Shown here: positions 7,680 through 15,640 of the stretch, in pieces | Position numbering within the stretch: the first letter of the stretch is position 1 | Layout: each line of letters begins with the position of its first letter | DNA from: Burkholderiales bacterium UBA954 | GTDB taxonomy: Bacteria > Pseudomonadota > Gammaproteobacteria > Burkholderiales > Burkholderiaceae_A | Assembly: GCA_002293155.1 (NCBI GenBank) | Contig: DBCQ01000011.1 | Coordinates: 353-17,606, forward strand | DNA length: 17,254 nt | Reading direction: 5' to 3' | Program-made: the position numbers and the translations under genes | The notes under the pieces: generated by a model | The model's database searches: none | What the model was told of the DNA's origin: nothing | Seen by the model: the letters and a program-made list of their open reading frames with translations, nothing else

Positions 7680-8685
7680 GCTGGCCTGAGAAAAAGTCAT
7701 CAATTGCACGGAGTTGTTCGTCGGTCGATTCCAGTTGATTCAGAAAATCTCGAAATACCTTTACCCCAGGTAGACCCTTTAAATACCATCCAATATGTTT
7801 GCGTGCGGTTCTCACGCCGGTGAGCTCACCATAGAATTGATAATGGTCCATCAGGTGATCCCTAAGCCAGCCCGCAATCTCGCTTTCTGATGGATCTGGG
7901 ATTAATTCCCCGGTCTCGAGATAGTGCGCAATTTGCCGAAAAATCCAAGGCCTTCCCTGCGCGGCACGGCCAATCATTACCGCATCGGCTTTGGTGTAAT
8001 CAATCACAGCCTTGGCTTTCTCGGGGCTGTCAATATCGCCGTTTGCGACGACAGGAATATCGAGCTGTTGTTTCACTAGCGCAATCGTGTCGTATTCGGC
8101 GTCGCCCTGGTACTTGTCTGCACGGGTTCTTCCGTGAATCGTGATCATGCTGATGCCGAGATCTTGGGCCATTCGAGCGATCTCTGGCGCGTTTCGATTC
8201 TCAGTATTCCAGCCTGTACGCATCTTCAGGGTCACGGGAACCTGCGTACCCCTCACGGATTCAATGACGGATTCCAATATCTCTCGAATCAGTGCTGGGG
8301 CCTGCATGAGGGCTGAGCCTGCCGCGAGCTTGCAGACCTTTTTTGCGGGGCAGCCCATATTGATATCAATAATCTGTGCACCCCGTTCGACATTAAAGCG
8401 GGCCGCCTGCGCCATCATCGTGGGGTCGGCCCCTGCGATTTGGACGGCTTTTGGGGAGGCCTCTCCATCGTGATTAATTCGCCGGGTCGTTTTATCACTG
8501 GCCCATAAGAGCGCATTGGAGGCGGCCATCTCGCTCACGGCATATCCTGCGCCGAGTTTTTTGCAGAGTTGTCGATAGGGCCGGTCGGTGACACCGGCCA
8601 TCGGCGCAACAAATACCCGATTCGCCAGATGGTGTTGCCCAATCTGTAAGGCTTTGGTGTAGACAGGAAAGAATCGGTCCGCCAT
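7660..8685 (-). CDS. dusB: tRNA dihydrouridine synthase DusB
   Basis: This FMN enzyme reduces specific uridines in the D-loop of tRNA to dihydrouridine, using NADPH. The 341-residue protein is a TIM barrel with the FMN-binding start VFVAPMAGVTDRPYR, the catalytic cysteine in INMGCPAKKV (about C112), LKMRTGW, IHGRTR, VVANGDI and a phosphate-binding MIGRAAQGRPW. The last motif and the linkage to fis mark the DusB subfamily. A TTG two codons upstream (8691) would overlap the ubiH-like stop. The ATG at 8685 lies two bases after that stop and is preferred. Its 3' end overlaps fis, which suggests coupled expression, as in the dusB-fis operon of enteric bacteria. Confidence 0.95.
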   Translation of the reverse strand: MADRFFPVYTKALQIGQHHLANRVFVAPMAGVTDRPYRQLCKKLGAGYAVSEMAASNALLWASDKTTRRINHDGEASPKAVQIAGADPTMMAQAARFNVERGAQIIDINMGCPAKKVCKLAAGSALMQAPALIREILESVIESVRGTQVPVTLKMRTGWNTENRNAPEIARMAQDLGISMITIHGRTRADKYQGDAEYDTIALVKQQLDIPVVANGDIDSPEKAKAVIDYTKADAVMIGRAAQGRPWIFRQIAHYLETGELIPDPSESEIAGWLRDHLMDHYQFYGELTGVRTARKHIGWYLKGLPGVKVFRDFLNQLESTDEQLRAIDDFFSGQHVPRFH

Positions 8686-8687
8686 GA

Positions 8688-9797
8688 TCAACCGCCGTAC
8701 ATCAACACTTGACCAAGTAGCCGCTTAGCGCCTGGTACGAATGCAACGCCGCCGATCGCGCGTCGAACCCAGGCCTGACGGGCAAGCGTATCGGTAGCAG
8801 TTCTTACGGCCCATCGGTCGACCCGTCGTCGACGTGCATAGTCTGCGAGTCGCTCTGTGATCGTTACACCACGTTGCACAAGGCAGCTTGCCAGTGTTTG
8901 CGCATCTCGAAATCCTAGATTGAGTCCCTGTCCCGCAATCGGGTGCAGGGTCTGTGCGGAGTTCCCGATCCATACCGTATGACCCTGGGCAACCGTTTCT
9001 CGCCATTTAAGCCCAAGTGGGTAGGTTCCCGTAAGTTCAATTGCGTTGATTCCCGAGATTCTTCCCCCCATGACCTCATCGAGCAGTTGGGCGCGGCTTA
9101 CCTGAGAGGCGTTTGTAAACGCCTCTGCTCGCTGGGGATTGCAGCACCAGATTAATGCATAGCGGCCCCCCAACGGGAGAAGCGCAACGACGCCGTCGGC
9201 AGTAAACCTCTCCCAGGCGGTATCCCCAGGCGGAGGTGTTGTGGTGACCCAGCCGAGCAGGGCATGCTGGCCGTAATCACGCACTAATTCCATTGCATTG
9301 TTGGTCTCGCCAAACGAATCGGAATTCGCATTTGCGCCTGAATTCCCGTCTGATACTGCGGCCGAATAGATTCCACCTTCGGCGATCACGACAACATCGG
9401 CCGCGGCTGTGGATTGGGGTTGAATGCGTAAGCCCACTGCGTTCACTGTCTCGCGTAGCTGGCCGAGCAGGGCGCTGTAATGGGCGAGGCCACCGAGATC
9501 GCTCACCCCCACCCGATCCGTATTGATCTGCATACTGCCAAAATGACCTTCACTTGAGACCCGTATTTCCTTGATGCGTGTAGCCTGCGGATCGATACCG
9601 AGTTGGCTGAGGCGAACGAGTGTCCCGTGTGAGAGTGCCAATACGCGCGGATCATTTCTGAAGGAGGGCTCTGGGGAGTGAATCGCAGGATCGATTAACT
9701 CAATTGCATCCTTATCCCAGCCGAACTTCAACAGAAAGAGGGCGGTCAACAGACCTACCGGACCTGCGCCTTGAATGCGAACGGTTGAATCAGTCAT
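8688..9797 (-). CDS. ubiH: UbiH/UbiF-family FAD-dependent ubiquinone biosynthesis hydroxylase
   Basis: This is a class A flavoprotein monooxygenase that probably hydroxylates the ubiquinone ring. The 369-residue protein has an N-terminal FAD-binding fold with QGAGPVG (about 9 to 15), the NDPRVLALS segment (about 48 to 56), and the UbiH-type flavin motif GNSAQTLHPIAGQG (about 278 to 291), which resembles E. coli UbiH. It is slightly shorter than E. coli UbiH (392). An Asn/Ser-rich loop at about 148 to 168 (SDGNSGANANSDS) looks like a lineage-specific insertion. Which ring position it hydroxylates cannot be told from sequence, because UbiH, UbiF, UbiI, UbiL and UbiM are close paralogues. The name ubiH is therefore the nearest family label. 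Its neighbour pepP is the usual E. coli partner of ubiH. Confidence 0.85.
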   Translation of the reverse strand: MTDSTVRIQGAGPVGLLTALFLLKFGWDKDAIELIDPAIHSPEPSFRNDPRVLALSHGTLVRLSQLGIDPQATRIKEIRVSSEGHFGSMQINTDRVGVSDLGGLAHYSALLGQLRETVNAVGLRIQPQSTAAADVVVIAEGGIYSAAVSDGNSGANANSDSFGETNNAMELVRDYGQHALLGWVTTTPPPGDTAWERFTADGVVALLPLGGRYALIWCCNPQRAEAFTNASQVSRAQLLDEVMGGRISGINAIELTGTYPLGLKWRETVAQGHTVWIGNSAQTLHPIAGQGLNLGFRDAQTLASCLVQRGVTITERLADYARRRRVDRWAVRTATDTLARQAWVRRAIGGVAFVPGAKRLLGQVLMYGG

Positions 9798-9830
9798 TGC
9801 AGTGGGTTCTGATGGCGGCTGGGCATCGCG

Positions 9831-11222
9831 TTAATCACGATTGCGCATGAGTGCTTCAATGGCTTCGGCCGCAACCGGCACCCCTCGGGTCAGTAACTCG
9901 GCATCGCCCAGAGTCACTAAGGCGTCATCTTCGATCCGAATACCGGTATTCCAGAATCCAGGATCGATATCTTCTGCGGGACGAATGTAGAGCCCCGGTT
10001 CAATCGTCAATACCATACCTGGTGTAAGTCGCGTGTTGTAATCGCCGACATCATGAACATCAAGGCCTAACCAGTGGCCGGTTCGATGCATATAAAAACG
10101 TTTGTATGCGCCGGATTCGATAGCACCCTCGAGCGATTGCTTTGGAATTAACCTCAGATCAAGCAGGCCTTGCGTCAGTACTCGCACTGCTGCGTCGTGG
10201 GGAGCTGTAAAGGCCTCACCAACCCGGGTAGCCGCAGTCGCTGCATCCTGGGCAGCAAGCACAACATCGTAAGCAGCACGCTGATGCGGTGTGAATTTAC
10301 CGTTTGCTGGAAAGGTTCTTGTAATGTCGGATGCGTAGCCATCGAGCTCGCAGCCCGCGTCAATAAGAACAAGCTCCTGATCTCGAATGGCGCGGGAGCC
10401 TGCGCGATGATGCAGGATACAGCTATGCGGACCACTCGCAACGATTGATCCATAGGCCACCGATTGTGCGCCGGCCGAACGAAACGCATGCAGGAGCTCT
10501 GCCTCAATCTCGTATTCGCGATGTCCGGGTCTGGTGAACTCCATGGCGCGGACATGGGCTGCAGCCGAATAGCCAGCGGCTAAACGCATGGTGGAGATTT
10601 CAGAGGAATCTTTAATCAGGCGCTGACGCGCAATCACCTGCCCGACATCGACGATTCGGTCGGGTGCGTTTACGCCCGCACGACCCTGCGCCCGCAAGGC
10701 ATGCAGCCATTGTCGAAGCTTTTGGTCAATATCGTGATGGTTGCCGAGATGGGCGTAAAACGCCGGCAGGTTCGCAGCAAGTTCGATCACGTGATGGTCG
10801 AGCTCTGTGACATCGACAGCACAATCCATTCCGAAACGTTCTGCCGCCTGCTGCGGCCCAACACGGATGCCATCCCAGATTTCTCGCTCTGTATCCCGTG
10901 GCCGGCAGGCGATGACATTCTTCGTCTGCCCTTCGGCGTTGACCTGCATGATCCACCAGGCATCGGGCTCCGGGAAGCCAGTCATATAGAGGAAATCACT
11001 GTGGCTTCGGAAAGGAAATGTCGTGTCGCGGTTACGAACGATCTCCTCACCTGCCGAGAGGATCACAAGGCCGCCGCCTTGTTGTGCAATCCACGACGCG
11101 AGAGCCGCTCGACGCTTGCCGTGTTGGTCTGCGTGGGTCGGGCCTGCCACCTCGAGTGGTTTTAACTCGGGGGCGAGTTTCGCAAGAAAATCGTTCTGGT
11201 GATGGGGGTCAGGCGTTGTCAT
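9831..11222 (-). CDS. pepP: Xaa-Pro aminopeptidase (aminopeptidase P)
   Basis: This dinuclear manganese enzyme removes an N-terminal residue that precedes proline. The 463-residue protein has the N-terminal aminopeptidase P domain (FRSHSDFLYMTGF at about 71 to 83) and a C-terminal pita-bread fold. All five expected metal ligands are visible: D288 and D299 (LIDAGCELDGYASDIT), H383 (HRTGHWLGLDVHD), E408 (TIEPG) and E431 (RIEDD). The spacing matches E. coli PepP, and the length is close (441 in E. coli). It starts five bases after murU and ends 33 bases before the ubiH-like gene. The pepP-ubiH pair is conserved in many proteobacteria. Confidence 0.95.
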   Translation of the reverse strand: MTTPDPHHQNDFLAKLAPELKPLEVAGPTHADQHGKRRAALASWIAQQGGGLVILSAGEEIVRNRDTTFPFRSHSDFLYMTGFPEPDAWWIMQVNAEGQTKNVIACRPRDTEREIWDGIRVGPQQAAERFGMDCAVDVTELDHHVIELAANLPAFYAHLGNHHDIDQKLRQWLHALRAQGRAGVNAPDRIVDVGQVIARQRLIKDSSEISTMRLAAGYSAAAHVRAMEFTRPGHREYEIEAELLHAFRSAGAQSVAYGSIVASGPHSCILHHRAGSRAIRDQELVLIDAGCELDGYASDITRTFPANGKFTPHQRAAYDVVLAAQDAATAATRVGEAFTAPHDAAVRVLTQGLLDLRLIPKQSLEGAIESGAYKRFYMHRTGHWLGLDVHDVGDYNTRLTPGMVLTIEPGLYIRPAEDIDPGFWNTGIRIEDDALVTLGDAELLTRGVPVAAEAIEALMRNRD

Positions 11223-11227
11223 AAGAC

Positions 11228-11992
11228 TTATTCTCGGCCCGATTCGCGCTGCGATTTAGTATCACGGGGTTCCTGGTTTAAATCCATCAGTCGCTCCGGC
11301 GACCCCACGTCGGACCAGAGGCCTCGATGATGAGAGCCTGTGCAATGACCCTGCGCGATCATCTGAGTTAATAGGGGCGCGAGTGCAGCGCGCTGCCCCG
11401 GTGTAATCGTTGAGAACATGCGGGGATCATAGACCCCAATCCCAGAGAAAGTCAGGTTTCCGGATGGGTTTTTTGGGCCAATCGCTTCGCCTCGGAGGCT
11501 GAAGTCACCCTCGGGATGGTGAACTGGATTGTCGACCATGATCAGATGACATCGGCAGCTGGAGGCAGGGCTATCAAAAAACGTCTTTCTTATGTGATGC
11601 GCATAGGCCAGTGGCCAATCAGTCCAGATATCAGCATTGAGCACAAGGAATGGCTGTGGTTGCTGGACATTGTCACTCGATAACCAAGGCTGGGCCTGCG
11701 CGATACCGCCTGCTGTCTCAAGTGCACCGGGGGGTTCTTGAGAAAAACGCACGGATAGCCCAAACCGATCGCCTGAACCGACAAACGCTTTGATCTGCTC
11801 GCCGAGATAGGCGAGGTTAATCACGACATGATGAATTCCTGCTGCCGCCATTGCCTCGAGATGCCATGCAATCAGTGGCTTACCCCGCACGCTCAACAAC
11901 GGCTTAGGCGTGGTATCGGTGAGTGGCCGCATCCGCTCACCCCGTCCTGCTGCGAGAATCATGGCGTGGGTGATGGTCTCTGTGCCACTCAT
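11228..11992 (-). CDS. murU: N-acetylmuramate-1-phosphate uridylyltransferase MurU
   Basis: MurU converts MurNAc-1-phosphate and UTP to UDP-MurNAc in the cell-wall recycling route that bypasses de novo synthesis and its fosfomycin-sensitive step. The 254-residue protein is a sugar-nucleotide transferase with the signature LAAGRGERMRPLTDTTPKPL (about 13 to 32, K30 included), the metal-binding aspartate in VLNADIW (D121), and the C-terminal GLWSDVGSPERL. It is a little longer than the Pseudomonas enzyme, partly from an extra loop around 105 to 115. The start overlaps the stop of the kinase gene by four bases (ATGA), so kinase and transferase are almost certainly co-translated. A glucose-1-phosphate thymidylyltransferase shares the fold, but the kinase partner decides for MurU. 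Confidence 0.88.
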   Translation of the reverse strand: MSGTETITHAMILAAGRGERMRPLTDTTPKPLLSVRGKPLIAWHLEAMAAAGIHHVVINLAYLGEQIKAFVGSGDRFGLSVRFSQEPPGALETAGGIAQAQPWLSSDNVQQPQPFLVLNADIWTDWPLAYAHHIRKTFFDSPASSCRCHLIMVDNPVHHPEGDFSLRGEAIGPKNPSGNLTFSGIGVYDPRMFSTITPGQRAALAPLLTQMIAQGHCTGSHHRGLWSDVGSPERLMDLNQEPRDTKSQRESGRE

Positions 11993-13077
11993 GCGCAGCG
12001 CTCGAGAATTTTTGCCAGCGGCCCAAGTCCCTGATAGCGACGTGCAACAGCGACGGCATAACGCATAACGACTGGTAGGTCATTTAAGTAATTCTCTTTG
12101 CCATCGCGGTGATATAGCCTTGCAAAAATTCCGAGTACTTTGATGTGACGTTGCAATCCCATCCACTCAAAATCCTTCCAAAAGTCGGCGAAATCTTGCG
12201 CAATGGGAAGGCCCGCCTGTCTTGCGTCTTGCCAATAGCCAATCGCCCAGTCAATCTGTAACTCTTCGGGCCACTCGATATAGGCATCACGCAGAAGTGA
12301 TACGAGATCGTAGGAAATTGGGCCGATCACTGCATCCTGAAAATCAAGTACACCGGGGCCATGCGGCGGGCAGATCATTAGATTGCGGCTGTGATAATCC
12401 CGGTGAACGATGACCTGCGGCTGCGCGGTGCAACGGTCGCAGATCAGGCGATAAACCGTTGCAAGCTGATCCTTTTCGCTTGCGCTGAGGACTATTGGCC
12501 GGTGGTGACCGAGAAACCACTGGTCAAAGAGTTGCATCTCTTGGGTGAGTTTTGTCGTGTCATAGTCGGGCAGACCGCTGCGATCACCATAGGTTTGCAA
12601 TTTCACAAGCGATCGCCAGGCCTCACGATATAACTCGGTGCGGGTCTTGTGCTGGTGGTCGTCGTCTAGCCCGGTGTTTTCGGCAAGTCGTTGCAGGTAG
12701 GTCTGCTGACCAAGATCGGTGCAGAGTAAGAACCCGAGTTCCGGGTTGGCCGCGATAATCTTTGGGACCTGCAATCCAGCAGATAGAAATATCTCGGCAA
12801 CCTTGATGAAGGGTCTAATGTCCTCTCGATCGGGCGGGGCATCCATCAAAATCAGAGAGGTCGCTTCGCGGGCGTCTTGCCTTGTCGAATCGCCTTCATG
12901 AGGGGCTTGTCCATCAATCCGGAAATAGCGACGAAACGACGCATCGCTCGAGGCGGGCCTCAGGCTATCGAGGTTAGGCCACCATCCTTGGCGACCCAAA
13001 CCGGGCATCTGGCTGGCTACCCATTGGCGGGCGAGGTCGCGCCGGGGATCAGAATCAATGAAACCGTCGGTCTTCAT
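11989..13077 (-). CDS. amgK: N-acetylmuramate/N-acetylglucosamine anomeric kinase AmgK
   Basis: AmgK phosphorylates MurNAc (and GlcNAc) at the anomeric carbon, feeding MurU. The 362-residue protein belongs to the aminoglycoside phosphotransferase-like kinase family. It shows an N-terminal ATP-binding lobe (SSDASFRRYFRI at about 43 to 54, LILMDAPPDRED at about 75 to 86), the catalytic loop VHRDYHSRNLM with D227, and the metal-binding LDFQDAVIGPISYDL with D245. The pairing with murU and the divergent lptD match the Pseudomonas and Burkholderiales arrangement. It is the first gene of the long leftward gene block. The ATG at 13077 lacks a clear Shine-Dalgarno sequence, and its 5' leader would be about 40 nt if the predicted promoter is right. 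Confidence 0.9.
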   Translation of the reverse strand: MKTDGFIDSDPRRDLARQWVASQMPGLGRQGWWPNLDSLRPASSDASFRRYFRIDGQAPHEGDSTRQDAREATSLILMDAPPDREDIRPFIKVAEIFLSAGLQVPKIIAANPELGFLLCTDLGQQTYLQRLAENTGLDDDHQHKTRTELYREAWRSLVKLQTYGDRSGLPDYDTTKLTQEMQLFDQWFLGHHRPIVLSASEKDQLATVYRLICDRCTAQPQVIVHRDYHSRNLMICPPHGPGVLDFQDAVIGPISYDLVSLLRDAYIEWPEELQIDWAIGYWQDARQAGLPIAQDFADFWKDFEWMGLQRHIKVLGIFARLYHRDGKENYLNDLPVVMRYAVAVARRYQGLGPLAKILERCA

Positions 13078-13100
13078 GGGGCAAAGCGGGTGATAGTCCG

Positions 13101-13128
13101 GTGGAAGGGTGACGAGGCTCCCTATAAT
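13101..13128 (+). promoter_or_regulatory. Predicted promoter for lptD-surA-rsmA
   Basis: A perfect TATAAT lies at 13123 to 13128. The best -35 is GTGGAA at 13101 to 13106, which matches TTGACA at only three of six places, with a 16-base spacer. Transcription would begin at about 13134 or 13135, at the first ATG of lptD itself. Confidence 0.5.
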
Positions 13129-13151
13129 AGAGCATGGTTTTTTTCTGGAAC
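13124..13151 (-). promoter_or_regulatory. Predicted divergent promoter for amgK and the leftward block
   Basis: The same A/T bases read on the minus strand give TATTAT (13129 to 13124), five of six matches to the -10 consensus. A weak -35, GTTCCA at 13151 to 13146, lies 16 bases away with three of six matches. Transcription would begin near 13117, about 40 bases before the amgK ATG. There is no other gap of useful size upstream of amgK. Confidence 0.4.
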
Positions 13152-15599
13152 GCCACCCTGCCGGGGAGTCGCGCTGTGGCGCACTCCAGTTTGGTCGCTT
13201 TGGCGATTGGCTTGGGCGTTCTTGTTCTTGGGTTCACACCGTCCAGCGAAGCCGCGCCCTCGATCGGCACCTGTCAGCGCGTGGAGCTTGCCCAGGCGAT
13301 CGCAACGGAGCCGCCACCAATCTCCTTGGCAGTTGATGTTGCAAAACCCCTGGGATTGAAATTTGATCCCATCCTGAATCTTGAGCCGTCATCGGTGAAC
13401 GATACGCCGGTCTACATCTTTGGAAAAGATGTATCAGGGCTCACTGATGATGTTGTGGAATCTCGGGGCAATGCCGAGTTTCGAAAGCTTGGGCTTTTTA
13501 TTAAAGGCGATTACATTCGTCATGACCTTGTTCAAGATGAGTTATTTTCACAAGGCCAGGTGAAGTTATTTCGTGATGGTGAATATTTTGAAGGCCCACG
13601 ACTCCAATTAAAGCTCGGGACAACGCAAGGGGTGTTTGATAGCGTCACCTACCAACTGATCTCCACCGGTGGCCGGGGCACCGCTAAACAGGCAGAGTTT
13701 ATTCAGCCCCTCGAGACGAAGTTAACGCAGGCCACCTACACGACCTGTCCTCGGGATCGGCCCGCCTGGGAGTTGCGTACGAATGAGATGTTGGTGGATC
13801 AGATTCGGGAAGTTGGATCCACTAAATCATCAACACTCTATTGGGGCGATGTTCCGATTCTCCCGTTTGGTGATGTCTCCTTCTCGATCGGTGATCGACG
13901 TAAAACAGGATTTCTACCACCGTCATACACGACATCAGTCAAGCTCGGGTTCGAGGTTCAGGTGCCGTTTTACTGGAACATTGCACCAGAGCATGACATG
14001 ACGCTCTATCCGCGTCTTATTAGTAAGCGCGGCGTGCAGCTAGGTTCAGAATTCCGTTTCCTTCGGCCTGATAGCCTTGGAACGCTCGTCTACGAGGTCC
14101 TGCCCAACGACAATGCGAATGGTAGGACCCGGCAGTTTGGGTCAATCACCAGTACCTATCGGCCGATGAAAGATGTGACACTAGGCATTAATGCACAGCG
14201 CGCATCGGACGATAAGTATTTCTCTGATCTTGGTAATTCCTTATTGGCGTCATCGCAACGTCTCTTGCCTGCGACCTTGTCGTTAACTACGGCGAAACAA
14301 GGCTGGAATATCCAAGCCCAGGCCCAGGAATACCAGCTGCTCCAAGATACGGCATCTCCCTTGATTACGCCTTATAGCTGGGCACCCCGGGTAGCCGCCT
14401 CAAAGGCTCACCGAGCGGTTCCTGGCCGAGATGCGATCCCTCTGGATTGGAATGTCAGCGCGGAGGCGACGTCTTACCGTCATCCGACTCTTGCCGAGGG
14501 GGAGCGTTACGTGGGTTCGGGTTCGGTGGCGTGGCGCCATTTTCAGCAAGGGTTTTACATTACGCCGAAGGTATCCGTCCACGCGACCCACTATGCGCAT
14601 CGTGAGAGCGGAAGTTCAACCGCAACGGCTACGAAATTTAACAATGCTTCACTGGGTATCTACCAGAACAATGTGGGGACAACAACGCAGTCGTACACCC
14701 GTATGCTGCCGACCTTTAGCACAGAGGTCAGTACGATTCTCGAGCGCGACCTCAGGGTTGGTGAAAATGCAATTGAGCAGACCTTAGAGCCAAAGATTTC
14801 TTACATCTATACGCCCTATAAAGACCAGTCGCGTTATCCCGTTTTTGATACGGGCTCGCCGAGTCTGAATTTTGCCCAGATGTTCTCGGATGCAGCCTTT
14901 AATGGACAGGATCGGATTGCGGATTTGAATCAGGCTACTGTCGGTGTTACCACACGATTTATCGAGGACCGCAGCGGAGCTGAGAAGCTTCGCGCTGCCG
15001 TAGGCCAGCGGTTTTACTTTGCGGATCAACGCGTCACGCTGCCAGGGGGCACGGTGCGGACCGATCGAAAATCAGATTTGTTGGGCCAGATCTCTGCGCG
15101 GCCGCGTACGGATTGGACAGTCGATTCCCAGGCGCAGTACACACCTTCAAATTCCAAGTGGCAGAATGTTTCATTGGTAAATCGGTTTAATCCAAAGCCT
15201 GCCAGTATGTTGAGTGCGGCCTATCGTTACGTTCGTGGGTCATCCAATACGATCGATGTTGCCTTTCAGTGGCCTGTTGCCCGGCATTGGTATGCAGTTG
15301 GGCGCTATCAGCATGCCATGCGTAATCTTGGTGGTGGGGCAACCAATCAGAACTCCGGGCTCGTCGAGGCCTTGGCGGGGTTTGAGTACGATGGCGGGTG
15401 TTGGGTCGGCCGTGTGGTTGCGCAGCAATACGTAACGAGCGCTACGGAAAAGAATACGGCGTTGTTTTTTCAGATTGAACTCAATGGAATGGGCCGGGTC
15501 GGAACCAATCCCCTCTCGGTACTGACGCGGAGTATCCCCAACTATCAACTCATCAACCAGATCACGCCATTGCCATCGAAATTTGATAACTTCCAGTAA
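13134..15599 (+). CDS. lptD: LPS-assembly protein LptD
   Basis: LptD is the outer-membrane barrel that, with the lipoprotein LptE, inserts LPS into the outer leaflet. The 821-residue protein has a hydrophobic signal segment (about 18 to 34) with likely cleavage after SSEA at 40. A periplasmic OstA/LptA-like beta-jellyroll domain follows at about 90 to 225 (VVESRGNAEF, YTTCPRDRPAWEL), then a large beta-barrel domain to the end. Only three cysteines are present, C47, C205 and C756, against four in E. coli. The ATG at 13134 has no Shine-Dalgarno sequence and sits six bases after TATAAT. A GTG at 13176 has GGGGAG at a seven-base spacing and may be the true start. I keep the ATG because it gives the signal peptide a basic residue (R13). 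Confidence 0.94.
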   Translation: MVFFWNATLPGSRAVAHSSLVALAIGLGVLVLGFTPSSEAAPSIGTCQRVELAQAIATEPPPISLAVDVAKPLGLKFDPILNLEPSSVNDTPVYIFGKDVSGLTDDVVESRGNAEFRKLGLFIKGDYIRHDLVQDELFSQGQVKLFRDGEYFEGPRLQLKLGTTQGVFDSVTYQLISTGGRGTAKQAEFIQPLETKLTQATYTTCPRDRPAWELRTNEMLVDQIREVGSTKSSTLYWGDVPILPFGDVSFSIGDRRKTGFLPPSYTTSVKLGFEVQVPFYWNIAPEHDMTLYPRLISKRGVQLGSEFRFLRPDSLGTLVYEVLPNDNANGRTRQFGSITSTYRPMKDVTLGINAQRASDDKYFSDLGNSLLASSQRLLPATLSLTTAKQGWNIQAQAQEYQLLQDTASPLITPYSWAPRVAASKAHRAVPGRDAIPLDWNVSAEATSYRHPTLAEGERYVGSGSVAWRHFQQGFYITPKVSVHATHYAHRESGSSTATATKFNNASLGIYQNNVGTTTQSYTRMLPTFSTEVSTILERDLRVGENAIEQTLEPKISYIYTPYKDQSRYPVFDTGSPSLNFAQMFSDAAFNGQDRIADLNQATVGVTTRFIEDRSGAEKLRAAVGQRFYFADQRVTLPGGTVRTDRKSDLLGQISARPRTDWTVDSQAQYTPSNSKWQNVSLVNRFNPKPASMLSAAYRYVRGSSNTIDVAFQWPVARHWYAVGRYQHAMRNLGGGATNQNSGLVEALAGFEYDGGCWVGRVVAQQYVTSATEKNTALFFQIELNGMGRVGTNPLSVLTRSIPNYQLINQITPLPSKFDNFQ
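13163..13168 (+). promoter_or_regulatory. Shine-Dalgarno sequence before an internal GTG start of lptD
   Basis: GGGGAG ends seven bases before the in-frame GTG at 13176. This is the ideal distance for a ribosome binding site, while the annotated ATG at 13134 has none. If it is used, LptD begins MAHSSLVALA and the transcript has a leader of about 42 bases. Confidence 0.5.
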
Positions 15600-15640
15600 T
15601 CTACGGTCTTGACTAATTTCTTCCGACACTCCGAGCCTTA

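Noticed and set aside
12877..13359. Open frame of 160 codons on the plus strand across the amgK-lptD gap
   Set aside because: It overlaps the 5' ends of two well-supported divergent genes and has shadow-frame composition.
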